A stretch of DNA of 60,798 nt, taken from assembly GCF_900142015.1 (NCBI RefSeq), contig NZ_FQZN01000033.1:1-60798 (forward strand), written 5' to 3'. A program made the position numbers and the translations under genes. Source of the stretch: Bacteroides stercorirosoris (GTDB lineage: Bacteria > Bacteroidota > Bacteroidia > Bacteroidales > Bacteroidaceae). Each line of letters starts with the position of its first letter. The stretch's first letter is position 1. The notes below the pieces were generated by a model. It worked only from the letters and a program-made list of their open reading frames with translations, did not search any database and was not told the DNA's origin. This document shows positions 51,506-59,845 of this stretch, piece by piece.

Positions 51506-52897
51506 ATGGGTATAATCAACTCTATAAATGAAATTCTCTGGACTTACATCCTCATTGCCTTACTGTTAGGATGCGCCCTTTGGTTCACCCTGAAAACCCG
51601 CTTCGTGCAGTTCCGCATGATAGGTGAAATGGTGCGTCTGCTGGGTGATTCGACAGGTACGAACGGGAAGCCCGGCGAGAAGCATATCTCTTCCTTCCAG
51701 GCATTTGCCATCTCCATTGCCAGCCGTGTGGGCACGGGCAACCTGGCGGGTGTGGCTACTGCCATTGCAGTGGGCGGACCGGGAGCGGTGTTCTGGATGT
51801 GGATCATCGCTTTATTCGGGGCTGCCAGCGCATTCGTGGAATCTACATTAGCTCAGTTGTATAAGGTGAAAGGTAAAGACTCTTTCATAGGCGGGCCTGC
51901 TTACTATATGCGGAAAGGATTGAAACAGCCCTGGATGGGAACCGTCTTCGCCATACTTATTACAATCACTTTCGGATTTGCCTTCAACTCCGTGCAAAGC
52001 AATACGCTATGTGCAGCTTTTGAACACGCTTTCGGTTTTGACCATGCCATTGTGGGAGGCATCATTACAATAGCCACACTGGTTATCATCTTCGGTGGTG
52101 TGCAACGCATTGCTAAAGTCAGTAGTATCATCGTCCCCGTCATGGCACTGGGATATATCGCACTGGCACTGATTATCGTAGCGATGAATATCACCGCGCT
52201 GCCAGCAGTCATTAAACTTATTGTCAGTCATGCCTTCGGCTGGCAACAGGCATTGGGAGGTGGTATAGGCATTGCATTGATGCAGGGCATCAAGAGGGGA
52301 TTATTCAGTAATGAAGCCGGTATGGGTTCCGCACCGAACGTAGCGGCAACGGCACACGTCACGCATCCCGTAAAACAAGGATTGATACAGACATTAGGCG
52401 TCTTCACCGATACCTTAATCATATGTACCTGCACTGCATTCATCATTTTGTTCAGCGGCGCGCCTCTGGATGGCTCCACCAATGGAGTACAGCTTACGCA
52501 ACAGGCTTTGACGAATGAAATCGGTTCAGCCGGAAGCATCTTTGTTGCTGTCGCCCTGTTCTTCTTTGCTTTCAGCAGCATCTTGGGCAATTATTATTAT
52601 GGAGAAGCCAATGTACGGTATCTTACCCGTCACAAATGGATATTGAACATATATCGGGTGCTGGTAGGCGGCATGGTGTTGTTCGGTGCCCTCGCCACAT
52701 TGGATGTAGCTTGGAGCCTGGCAGACGTCACCATGGGATTGATGGCTCTCTGCAACCTGATTGCTATCAGCCTCCTCGGCAAATACGCTTTCAAGCTACT
52801 GGAGGACTACCGCACTCAGAAACGTGCTGGCATCAAAGACCCTGTTTTTACCAAAGATCGGCTGAAAGATGTAGAAAATGACATAGAATGCTGGTAA
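51506..52897 (+). CDS. Alanine/glycine:cation symporter (AGCS family)
   Basis: 463 aa with about 11 helices. SRVGTGNLAGVATAIAVGGPGAVFWMWIIALFGAASAFVESTLAQLYK and GLFSNEAGMGSAPNVAATA are the AGCS signature segments. A Na+- or H+-coupled amino-acid importer of the inner membrane. Confidence 0.95.
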   Translation: MGIINSINEILWTYILIALLLGCALWFTLKTRFVQFRMIGEMVRLLGDSTGTNGKPGEKHISSFQAFAISIASRVGTGNLAGVATAIAVGGPGAVFWMWIIALFGAASAFVESTLAQLYKVKGKDSFIGGPAYYMRKGLKQPWMGTVFAILITITFGFAFNSVQSNTLCAAFEHAFGFDHAIVGGIITIATLVIIFGGVQRIAKVSSIIVPVMALGYIALALIIVAMNITALPAVIKLIVSHAFGWQQALGGGIGIALMQGIKRGLFSNEAGMGSAPNVAATAHVTHPVKQGLIQTLGVFTDTLIICTCTAFIILFSGAPLDGSTNGVQLTQQALTNEIGSAGSIFVAVALFFFAFSSILGNYYYGEANVRYLTRHKWILNIYRVLVGGMVLFGALATLDVAWSLADVTMGLMALCNLIAISLLGKYAFKLLEDYRTQKRAGIKDPVFTKDRLKDVENDIECW

Positions 52898-52958
52898 GAA
52901 GATTGATGATTTATAAATTATGAATTATACAATTGTTGGTGTAAATCAACTTATTTCG

Positions 52959-52966
52959 TACTTTTG
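52959..52966 (+). promoter_or_regulatory. -7 box for the gene at 53019
   Basis: TACTTTTG, 52 bp before the ATG. Confidence 0.6.
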
Positions 52967-53018
52967 CAACCAAAATTGCCCCGGCAATCATTATCAGAAA
53001 TCATAAATTATAAATCAT

Positions 53019-53645
53019 ATGGGTATATTTGCCAAATTATTTAAAAAGAATACAGAAGGAGCTTCTTCTAAAAACGTGGAAGATTTCGTGTCGCTGACAC
53101 GTGTTTACTTCCAGTCCGTAATTGCCGCCAACCTGGGCATTACGAATATCCGTTTCGTGCCGGATGTAGCCAACTTCAAACGCCTGTTCAAGATACCTAC
53201 ACAGGGCGGACGACTGGGACAAGCCGAGAAAACCGCTTCACGCAAGATGCTGATGCAGGATTACGGTCTGAGTGAAGGTTTCTTTAAAGAAATTGATGCT
53301 TCCGTAAAGAAGCATTGCCGTACACAGAATGACGTACAGGCTTATCTGTTTATGTATCAGGGCTTCTCGCAAGACTTGATGATGCTGATGGGCAACCTGA
53401 TGCAGTGGAAATTCCGCGTACCTTCTTTCTTTAAAGGTGCGTTGCGCAGCATGACGGAAAAGACCGTACATGACATTTGTACCAAAACCGTATGGGAAAA
53501 GGACGATGTGCACAAGACAGCGATGGCAGTCCGCCAGTATAAAGAGCGTCTGGGATATTCCGAACAATGGATGACGGAATATGTGTACAACGTGGTGCTG
53601 CTGGCTAAAAAAGAGCCGAAAAGCAAAGCTACGGAAGAGAAATAA
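53019..53645 (+). CDS. Conserved-looking cytosolic protein of unknown function (208 aa)
   Basis: MGIFAKLFKKNTEGASSKNV begins a soluble helical protein with basic/aromatic stretches (VPSFFKGALRSMTEKTVHDIC, RQYKERLGYSEQWMTEYVYNVVLLAKKEP). No enzyme motif. It resembles a Bacteroidales hypothetical family, but I cannot name it. It ends just before a strong terminator. Confidence 0.65.
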   Translation: MGIFAKLFKKNTEGASSKNVEDFVSLTRVYFQSVIAANLGITNIRFVPDVANFKRLFKIPTQGGRLGQAEKTASRKMLMQDYGLSEGFFKEIDASVKKHCRTQNDVQAYLFMYQGFSQDLMMLMGNLMQWKFRVPSFFKGALRSMTEKTVHDICTKTVWEKDDVHKTAMAVRQYKERLGYSEQWMTEYVYNVVLLAKKEPKSKATEEK

Positions 53646-53714
53646 ACCTGAAATACAGACAGAGTAAAAACTGTCAACGAAAGAAAAAACTTCCTAAAGA
53701 AACTACAGGAAGAT

Positions 53715-53746
53715 AAGGCGAGAGATATTTTCCTCGCCTTTTTTTG
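53715..53746 (+). terminator. Intrinsic terminator
   Basis: Stem AAGGCGAG / CTCGCCTT with a 10-nt loop and a T7 run, downstream of the gene at 53019-53645. Confidence 0.85.
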
Positions 53747-53817
53747 TTATTTTTATGCATCTTTATTTGTTCGGAGGAACAAAAACATTCTATGTGAAGA
53801 AACTGTTGTAGAATAAT

Positions 53818-54105
53818 AAATGATAATTTAGCGGCGTGCATTTCCTAAGCCTATAAGGCTTTTATCTTACAGCCCAGGGTAACACCCTGGGTAATGGATG
53901 ATCCCACAATTTTACGCCCTGTAAGGGCAAAAGCCCATGTGGGCTGTTATGCCCTTACAGGGCGCAAAGAGAAACACATGGCAATCCCCCAGGGCGTTGC
54001 CCTGGGCTATAAGATAAAAGGCTTTCAGCCTACCAGGTACTATCATGTCAATGAGTATGCCGAAAGGAAACCTTGATCCAGCGCTACGCCGCTAAATTAT
54101 CATTT
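53818..54105. mobile_element. 288-bp MITE-like palindromic element
   Basis: Perfect 20-bp terminal inverted repeats AAATGATAATTTAGCGGCGT at 53818-53837 and 54086-54105. Inside, a second inverted pair contains GCCCAGGGTAACACCCTGGG on the left and CCCAGGGCGTTGCCCTGGGC on the right, and the centre is a further palindrome around GCCCTGTAAGGGC. Most of the element can fold into one long hairpin with branches. No transposase is encoded. CCCAGGGC...GCCCTGGG units recur in many Bacteroidetes genomes. Confidence 0.8.
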
Positions 54106-54163
54106 AAAGAACAACCCGGAACAATAGACAAACTCAGTATTAATCTCTAAAAAACAATTGCTT

Positions 54164-56260
54164 ATGAAACAAAAGAAAATGCTTGCACTCACTTTATCTC
54201 AGTTAAAACAACTTTATCGAAATGAACTTCCGGAAATTGTACGCATCGCCGAACAGAGCGACGGTACGGAAAGCTTCAAGCAAGGTCTTTCGGAATTCAT
54301 CACAGGTCAGACTGATGCAGAGAATGAGGCTGCCAGGCAAATTCGACTTCTGATTGAATATGACGGCCAGGAAGTCCATGAACTTTCCACCGATGAACAA
54401 ATGACTGTTTCTACTCTGTCACTGCTATACGAATTTCTCACCGGAGATTTGGAAGAAGATGTAGAGACTGACGTGTTCCTGGATATTTTCCAGCAATTCA
54501 AACGATTACAGTTCCTCGCCACCCCACTCCCACCTCCCCAACGCGTCAAAGCATGGACCGAGCGCTGGCCCAGCGGACTGAACGAAGACGTGCAACTCAT
54601 CCGCGCCAAAAACAAAGAACGCATTCTGCACGCATTGATACAAAAGATAGAACACCGGAAAAACACCGTTTCCCGTTACCACTTTGAAGAAGGCATCAGC
54701 TACGAGGAAAAATTCCATCTTGTTGAAGAATGGTGGAACGATTTCCGTTTCCACCTCGCCATGGCAGCCAAAAGCCCTACGGAACTGAACCGTTTCCTGG
54801 GTAATTCACTTTCTGCCGAAACGATGTATCTGCTTTCCCGTGCCCGTAAGAAGGGAATGCCCTTCTTCGTCACGCCTTACTATCTGTCTCTGCTGAATCC
54901 GCGCAACGAAGGATACAACGACGATGCTCTGCGCAGCTACATCCTTTATTCTCCCCAACTGGTGGAGACTTACGGGCAAATCCGTGCCTGGGAACGCGAA
55001 GATATAGTAGAGGCTGGCAAACCGAACGCTGCCGGCTGGCTCCTGCCCGACGGGCATAATATTCACCGCCGCTATCCGGAAGTGGCAATCCTCATCCCCG
55101 ACACTATGGGACGCGCCTGCGGAGGACTTTGTGCTTCCTGCCAGCGCATGTATGATTTCCAAAGCAAACGACTTAATTTTGAGTTCGACAGCTTACGCCC
55201 CAAAGAAACATGGGAAAAGAAATTGCGCCGACTGATGACTTACTTTGAGGAAGACACGCAGCTACGTGATATTCTGATTACAGGCGGAGACGCACTCATG
55301 AGCCAGAACAAGACTTTAGCTACCATTCTGGAAGCTGTTTACCGTATGGCTGCCCGCAAGCGGAAAGCCAACCAGGAACGCCCGGAAGGAGAAAAATACG
55401 CCGAACTGCAACGTATCCGGCTCGGTTCACGTCTGCCTGCATATCTGCCCATGCGTATCAATGATGGATTAGTAGAAATTCTGCGGACTTTCAAGGAGAA
55501 AGCTTCCGTCATCGGTATCCGCCAGTTTATCATTCAGACGCATTTCCAGACACCACTGGAAGTAACGCCCGAAGTAAAAGAAGGTATTCGTAAATTACTG
55601 TCGGCTGGCTGGCTGATAACCAATCAGTTGGTGTACAACGTAGCCGCTTCACGTCGCGGACACACCACTCGCCTGCGCCAGGTACTCAATGAACTGGGAG
55701 TTGTTTGCTACTACACATTCTCCGTAAAAGGCTTTGAAGAGAACAATGCCGTCTTCACCCCCAACAGTCGTTCCATGCAGGAACAACGGGAAGAAAAGCG
55801 TTTCGGAAAACTGAATAAGGAAGATGCATTCAACTTATCCGCATCGCTCGAAACAGCACTCGACCCTGCGGCTTGCATCCGCCAGTTCCTGAAAATTCAT
55901 CATCTTCCGTTTCTTGCCACAGACCGCAGTGTACTAAACCTGCCTGCCATTGGCAAGAGCATGACTTTCAATCTGGTAGGAATAACCGAAGAAGGTAAAC
56001 GCATCCTCCGCTTCGACCATGACGGAACGCGTCGGCACAGCCCGATTATCAACCAGTTGGGACAAGTTTATATCGTAGAGAATAAGTCCATCGCTGCCTA
56101 TCTGCGACAATTGCGTGCCATGGGAGAAGACGTGGAAGATTATGCCAGCATCTGGAATTACACCGAAGGTAAAACCGAATCACGATTCAGCTTGTATGAG
56201 TATCCGGACTTCCCTTTCCGCATCACGGAAGAAATGAGTAATCTGGAAATAGCGGAATAA
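54164..56260 (+). CDS. Long KamA-family radical SAM protein (lysine 2,3-aminomutase-like)
   Basis: 698 aa from ATG 54164. The radical SAM motif is CGGLCASCQRMYDF (CxxxCxxC), preceded by IPDTMGRA and followed by ITGGDALMSQ, matching the KamA family. Unlike the ~400-aa aminomutases it has a ~300-residue helical N-terminal extension and a ~100-residue C-terminal part. PLP-binding lysine and substrate residues cannot be confirmed by eye, so a non-lysine substrate is possible. Confidence 0.88.
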   Translation: MKQKKMLALTLSQLKQLYRNELPEIVRIAEQSDGTESFKQGLSEFITGQTDAENEAARQIRLLIEYDGQEVHELSTDEQMTVSTLSLLYEFLTGDLEEDVETDVFLDIFQQFKRLQFLATPLPPPQRVKAWTERWPSGLNEDVQLIRAKNKERILHALIQKIEHRKNTVSRYHFEEGISYEEKFHLVEEWWNDFRFHLAMAAKSPTELNRFLGNSLSAETMYLLSRARKKGMPFFVTPYYLSLLNPRNEGYNDDALRSYILYSPQLVETYGQIRAWEREDIVEAGKPNAAGWLLPDGHNIHRRYPEVAILIPDTMGRACGGLCASCQRMYDFQSKRLNFEFDSLRPKETWEKKLRRLMTYFEEDTQLRDILITGGDALMSQNKTLATILEAVYRMAARKRKANQERPEGEKYAELQRIRLGSRLPAYLPMRINDGLVEILRTFKEKASVIGIRQFIIQTHFQTPLEVTPEVKEGIRKLLSAGWLITNQLVYNVAASRRGHTTRLRQVLNELGVVCYYTFSVKGFEENNAVFTPNSRSMQEQREEKRFGKLNKEDAFNLSASLETALDPAACIRQFLKIHHLPFLATDRSVLNLPAIGKSMTFNLVGITEEGKRILRFDHDGTRRHSPIINQLGQVYIVENKSIAAYLRQLRAMGEDVEDYASIWNYTEGKTESRFSLYEYPDFPFRITEEMSNLEIAE

Positions 56261-56277
56261 TTTCCGGAAATAATCTG

Positions 56278-56285
56278 TACTTTTG
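56278..56285 (+). promoter_or_regulatory. -7 box upstream of the UDG-like gene
   Basis: TACTTTTG, 98 bp before the ATG; implies a ~95-nt leader containing the 56293-56341 hairpin. Confidence 0.5.
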
Positions 56286-56292
56286 CAGTCCG

Positions 56293-56341
56293 ATTATTTT
56301 TCCCTACTGGCAAAATATTTTTCTCCAGTTGGGAAAATAAT
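56293..56341 (+). promoter_or_regulatory. Leader hairpin before the UDG-like gene
   Basis: ATTATTTTTCCCTACTGG and CCAGTTGGGAAAATAATT form an ~18-bp stem with a 13-nt loop. It could terminate the KamA-like transcript or regulate the UDG-like gene. Confidence 0.55.
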
Positions 56342-56383
56342 TATTTCTTTCTCTGTCGGATCATCATTTAAAAGATTATAAGA

Positions 56384-56959
56384 ATGGAAATTGAACAACA
56401 CCCTTTAGAACCTTTCCTTCCCGCCAATGCCCGTTTGCTGATGCTGGGAAGCTTTCCGCCTCAAAAAAAGCGGTGGTCAATGGAGTTTTACTATCCGAAC
56501 TGGAACAACGATATGTGGCGAATTGTAGGGCTTCTCTTCTTCAATGACAAAACCTACTTTCTGAACGAAGCGGCAAAAGCTTTCGACAAAAAGCGCATCA
56601 TCCGCTTTCTTCAGGAAAAAGGGATCGCCCTGTTCGATACAGCTACTGCCATACGCCGGTTGCAGGACAATGCATCCGATAAATTTCTTGAAGTCGTAGA
56701 GCCTACGGACATTGAGGCGATGCTTCGCCGATTACCGGAATGCAAGGCGATTGTCACTACAGGTGAGAAAGCAACGGAAACTTTATGCACCCAGTTTTCT
56801 CTTGAAAAGCCCAAGGTAGGAGATTTTGCAGAGTTCGTTTTTGATGGAAAGCCGATGCGCCTCTACCGAATGCCCTCTTCTTCGCGCGCTTATCCGCTTG
56901 CCTTAGAAAAAAAAGCAGCGGCCTACCGCATTATGTATCAGGACTTACAGATGTTGTAA
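56384..56959 (+). CDS. Uracil-DNA glycosylase superfamily protein
   Basis: 191 aa. LMLGSFPPQKKRWSMEFYYPNWNNDMWRIVG contains the water-activating/base-specificity region, and YRMPSSSRAYP the second loop (SSSR instead of HPSP). This resembles the hypoxanthine- or single-strand-selective branch of the superfamily. It should excise uracil or hypoxanthine from DNA. Confidence 0.85.
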   Translation: MEIEQHPLEPFLPANARLLMLGSFPPQKKRWSMEFYYPNWNNDMWRIVGLLFFNDKTYFLNEAAKAFDKKRIIRFLQEKGIALFDTATAIRRLQDNASDKFLEVVEPTDIEAMLRRLPECKAIVTTGEKATETLCTQFSLEKPKVGDFAEFVFDGKPMRLYRMPSSSRAYPLALEKKAAAYRIMYQDLQML

Positions 56960-57015
56960 CAGGGAGGACCGTTAAAATAATTGCGTAGACTTCTTGCAAA
57001 TTTGAAACTTTACAT

Positions 57016-57023
57016 TACCTTTG
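57016..57023 (+). promoter_or_regulatory. -7 box for tRNA-Trp
   Basis: TACCTTTG, 11 nt before the mature 5' end; a TTG about 20 bp upstream is a plausible -33 element. Confidence 0.65.
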
Positions 57024-57034
57024 CAGCCGCAAAC

Positions 57035-57107
57035 ACGGGAGTAGCTCAGTTGGTAGAGCACTGGTCTCCAAAACCAGGTGTCGGGAGTTCGAGCCTCTCC
57101 TCCCGTG
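57035..57107 (+). tRNA. tRNA-Trp (CCA anticodon)
   Basis: Acceptor stem ACGGGAG/CTCCCGT, D arm GCTCAGTTGGTAGAGC, anticodon arm CTGGT-CTCCAAA-ACCAG with anticodon CCA at 57068-57070, T arm GGGAG-TTCGAGC-CTCTC, discriminator G. The 3' CCA is not encoded. A tyrosine-recombinase gene begins 130 bp downstream, so its 3' end may be an attachment site. Confidence 0.95.
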
Positions 57108-57237
57108 CAACAATAAACCGATATAAATCATTGATTTATGTCGGTTTTACCTATTTAAGTCGGACGAAAGTCGGACAATTTGAAATTTGAATTGTTAAAC
57201 ATCATACGTTTTCATACCTGAAAAACGTATAAAAAAA

Positions 57238-58404
57238 ATGTTTTCCAGACAAAGAAAAGGCTCTCCGTTAGCCGCAATAGTTAGCTACACTCTCCCCAAG
57301 TTACACACCGGAAAGAATTGGTATGTGGATTTCACCTGTTATGATCCTGCCGAACAAAAGATGAAACGGAAAAAGTATATGCTTGACGGCATTGCTAAAG
57401 TAACGGAACGCCGAAAAATGGCAGCGGACATCATCACCAGTGTAACACAACGTCTACGTTCCGGATGGAATCCCTGGGCTGAATTGTCTAATTCGAGACA
57501 ATACGCCAAAGTGGATGACGTGATTAATATATACGTCAAATACCTGAAGAAGCTACATGCAGCCGGAAGTATCAAAGACAGTACTCTTGTTGACTACAAT
57601 AAAAGGCTACATGTATTGTGCGATTACATGCAAAACCACACATTACCTATTATGTATATCTATCAGTTCAATTTGTCCTACATCAGTGATTTCCTGGACT
57701 ACCTCCTACTCGACCGTGATTCAAGCGCCCGGACTCGAAACAATTATAAAATATGGCTATCATCATTCTGCTCCTGGTTGGTTGAGAAACAATACATGGA
57801 TGCTAATCCATGTGAACGTATCAAAACACTCAAAGAAGAAGATAAGAAACGTTCTGCCATATCATCAGAAGACTTGCAGCGTATAAACCGATACCTGAAT
57901 AAAAACAACCCCTATTTCCTTCTTGTCTGCCGAATGGAGTACTACACCTTTATCCGCCCAGAAGAATTGACGAACATACGGCTACGGGATATCAATCTGA
58001 AGGAACAGAAAATCTTTGTTGCATCGAGCATATCCAAGAACCGCCGTGACGGAATGGTCGGTCTCAACGATGAAATTGTCAGGCAAATGATAGATTTAAA
58101 GATATTCGATAACGACTCAAACGACTATCTTTTCAGTACTGGTTTCAAACCTGGTAAGAAGAAAATCACTACACGGGTACTACGGGATCACTTCTATAAA
58201 GTTCGTACAGCTTTGAAACTGCCCAAAACATATATGTTCTACAGTCTGAAGGACTCCGGTATCCGTGATCTGGCAAACGCTGCCGGTATAGTGGTTGCCC
58301 GTGATCAAGCTCGCCATGCTGATATATCAACCACCAATAAGTATCTGCAAGGAAGTTCATTAACAGTACATGAAGAAACCAAGCATTTTGAAGGTCACTT
58401 ATAA
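57238..58404 (+). CDS. Tyrosine recombinase (integrase)
   Basis: 388 aa. An arm-binding N-terminus is followed by a SAM-like core-binding domain and the catalytic domain (about 215-388): YTFIRPEELTNIRLRDINL (Arg), FYSLKDSGIRDLANAAG (R of box II, with Lys in the usual His position), RHADISTTNKYLQ (His and nucleophile Tyr). This resembles integrases of Bacteroides mobile elements. It lies directly downstream of tRNA-Trp, suggesting integration there. Confidence 0.9.
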   Translation: MFSRQRKGSPLAAIVSYTLPKLHTGKNWYVDFTCYDPAEQKMKRKKYMLDGIAKVTERRKMAADIITSVTQRLRSGWNPWAELSNSRQYAKVDDVINIYVKYLKKLHAAGSIKDSTLVDYNKRLHVLCDYMQNHTLPIMYIYQFNLSYISDFLDYLLLDRDSSARTRNNYKIWLSSFCSWLVEKQYMDANPCERIKTLKEEDKKRSAISSEDLQRINRYLNKNNPYFLLVCRMEYYTFIRPEELTNIRLRDINLKEQKIFVASSISKNRRDGMVGLNDEIVRQMIDLKIFDNDSNDYLFSTGFKPGKKKITTRVLRDHFYKVRTALKLPKTYMFYSLKDSGIRDLANAAGIVVARDQARHADISTTNKYLQGSSLTVHEETKHFEGHL

Positions 58405-58471
58405 AGAAAGCCCCTATCCTCACGGACAAGAGCCTCCAAAAAAAATGTAAAAAAAATGTTTCGTTTATATT

Positions 58472-58777
58472 TTATGCCTTCTCGTACAGCACCCAATATG
58501 GCTGTCCTGCCAAATATTCCACACGATAGCCAGCATCACTGAGTTGTTTGGCCAATTCCGCCGGACGGACAGCAATGATATTGGATATATCGTACACCAA
58601 TTCCGCAGAAGTCTTGTAACACTTCTGCGAAGTAGTACCAATAGGCGAATAGTTATGGCCGATAAATTCGGCTATAGCTTTCTGCCGTTCTGCCTGTTCT
58701 CTCTTCAGTTCATCTTCTTCGGGATCCTGAGCATCATCATTGTATGCCCGAAAGCCTATTTTTCTACGATTATTCAT
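58472..58777 (-). CDS. Small mobile-element protein, unknown (101 aa)
   Basis: Starts MNNRRKIGFRAYNDDAQDPE; soluble and charged, with a C-terminal part (AELAKQLSDAGYRVEYLAGQPYWVLYE) of a type seen in small ICE/phage proteins of Bacteroides. It overlaps the upstream small gene by 8 bp. Function not recognised. Confidence 0.65.
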   Translation of the reverse strand: MNNRRKIGFRAYNDDAQDPEEDELKREQAERQKAIAEFIGHNYSPIGTTSQKCYKTSAELVYDISNIIAVRPAELAKQLSDAGYRVEYLAGQPYWVLYEKA

Positions 58778-58955
58778 GGCTGCTCTCCTCCTCTTTTAAG
58801 AAATTGGTAAGGAACTGGTTAAACCGCATCAGTTCTTCATAACTGATCTCATTAATCTCACCATCACAATTACGAGCATAAACGTGATATCTAACATTCT
58901 TAGTGCCTTCGCTACCTGTATCTACAGTTTTGGTGATAAAGAACTCATCATTCAT
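58770..58955 (-). CDS. Small protein (61 aa) with strong Shine-Dalgarno
   Basis: Translation from MNDEFFITKTVDTGSEGTKN is preceded by AAGGAGGTGAG, which decides this start over the longer frame. YHVYARNCDGEINEISYEELMRF follows, then an acidic tail. Overlaps the upstream gene by 8 bp. Function unknown. Confidence 0.65.
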   Translation of the reverse strand: MNDEFFITKTVDTGSEGTKNVRYHVYARNCDGEINEISYEELMRFNQFLTNFLKEEESSHE

Positions 58956-59310
58956 ACTCACCTCCTTTCTGCTCCAGTACATTAGCCTTCTCGCTAAATT
59001 GATAAACGGAACGAACCTTGCAAATATCGAGAAAGAACACAAGATCCGGACATCCGCCACTTATAACACGAGCCTCTATACGCGTGGTGCGACTCCCATC
59101 AAGAGGACTGGCAGAATATTGTATGCGCTTCAGTTTGGGATGATCCGCATTGATCCGGTTAATTACGTCACATAATTCATGCTTGAGCGCATTCAGGGAA
59201 AGTTCATCTTTAATAAGAACGTACTCGTACTTATTTACGTAATCGATCACCTTTTTCCATGCCCGGTTTTTCGGAGCGTATGTCTGTAAATGGTAAACAA
59301 AGAACATCAT
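58948..59310 (-). CDS. Unknown mobile-element protein (120 aa)
   Basis: MMFFVYHLQTYAPKNRAWKK begins a soluble alpha/beta protein (EYVLIKDELSLNALKHELCDVINRINADHP ... RTTRIEARVISGGCPDLVFFLDICK). AAGGAGG precedes its ATG. Neighbouring frames overlap at both ends, so the three small genes are translated together. Function unknown. Confidence 0.65.
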   Translation of the reverse strand: MMFFVYHLQTYAPKNRAWKKVIDYVNKYEYVLIKDELSLNALKHELCDVINRINADHPKLKRIQYSASPLDGSRTTRIEARVISGGCPDLVFFLDICKVRSVYQFSEKANVLEQKGGEYE

Positions 59311-59504
59311 GCTTTACCTCCTTTCTCATTAAAGGTGATGTTGACTGTCCCACCATTGACATAGATGGAAATGGATTTCTCACTTTGTGTTGCACGGATA
59401 CGTTTACGTCCGGCACACAAATCAATGCCCAGCTGGGCAAATACTTGCTGGATTTTCTCCGCGGATACATAGCGTTCGCGGGCGCTTTGGGGTTGTTTTT
59501 TCAT
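59307..59504 (-). CDS. Small protein (65 aa), first of the minus-strand module
   Basis: Starts MKKQPQSARERYVSAEKIQQ; the longer frame would use TTG and is less likely. VFAQLGIDLCAGRKRIRATQSEKSISIYVNGGTVNITF suggests a small alpha-beta fold. Its stop overlaps the next start (ATGATG). Function unknown. Confidence 0.6.
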   Translation of the reverse strand: MKKQPQSARERYVSAEKIQQVFAQLGIDLCAGRKRIRATQSEKSISIYVNGGTVNITFNEKGGKA

Positions 59505-59620
59505 TTTGTTGAGCAATTAAATGAAACAATATATTGGTTAAAAAGACGGGAAAGTAGCACTTTTTGTACTTAAAAGAAGTAAGAATAACCTATTTAAAAA
59601 AGAAAGTTCCGCTTTCCCGT

Positions 59621-59761
59621 TGCTCAACACCTGAAACAGGCTGGGAGGCCATTAAGCACATCCACACGGGGGTCGGAACTATATAGATAACCAATGGGCA
59701 TAAAAAATGCCAACGGCAATCGGTTGGCGAACTACTCGTCGCCTGTTTCAAATGTTGAGCA
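59621..59761. repeat. Long inverted repeat with inner hairpins
   Basis: TGCTCAACACCTGAAACAGG plus C (59621-59641) and its reverse complement at 59741-59761 match at 19 of 21 positions. Two further hairpins lie in the 99-bp centre. Possible roles are a structured leader RNA, an attachment or transfer site, or a replication element. Confidence 0.7.
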
Positions 59762-59798
59762 CTGCAAAGATGCAGGTTTCTTTTGAAACAGCAAAAGA

Positions 59799-59828
59799 AA
59801 AGCGGAGATTTTTTTGTTTCTCCGCTTT
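59799..59828 (-). terminator. Terminator of the 229-aa lipoprotein gene
   Basis: Perfect 10-bp stem AAAGCGGAGA / TCTCCGCTTT, followed on the minus strand by TTCTTTTG; 18 bp after the gene's stop. Confidence 0.8.
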
Positions 59829-59845
59829 CAGCCATATTATCGTTA

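Larger units (their letters stand above)
53646..54163. other. 518-bp intergenic region with terminator and MITE-like element
   Basis: Holds the terminator at 53715-53746 and the 288-bp palindromic element at 53818-54105. No ORF is convincing; the one within the element is a by-product of its repeats. Confidence 0.75.
59505..59845. other. 341-bp structured non-coding region
   Basis: Upstream of the minus-strand module. It contains inverted pairs (ACGGGAAAG/CTTTCCCGT at 59545-59553 and 59612-59620; ~21-nt arms at 59621-59641 and 59741-59761; hairpins GGCAT/ATGCC and GCCAAC/GTTGGC near 59697-59728) and a terminator at 59799-59828. No ORF is supported. Confidence 0.7.

Noticed and set aside
53894..54076. 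60-aa ORF (PQGVALGYKIKGFQP) inside the 288-bp palindrome
   Set aside because: Common false ORF created by the CCCAGGGC-type repeats; no promoter or ribosome site.
59590..59835. 81-aa minus-strand ORF
   Set aside because: Covers a nested inverted-repeat region and a terminator; composition not protein-like.
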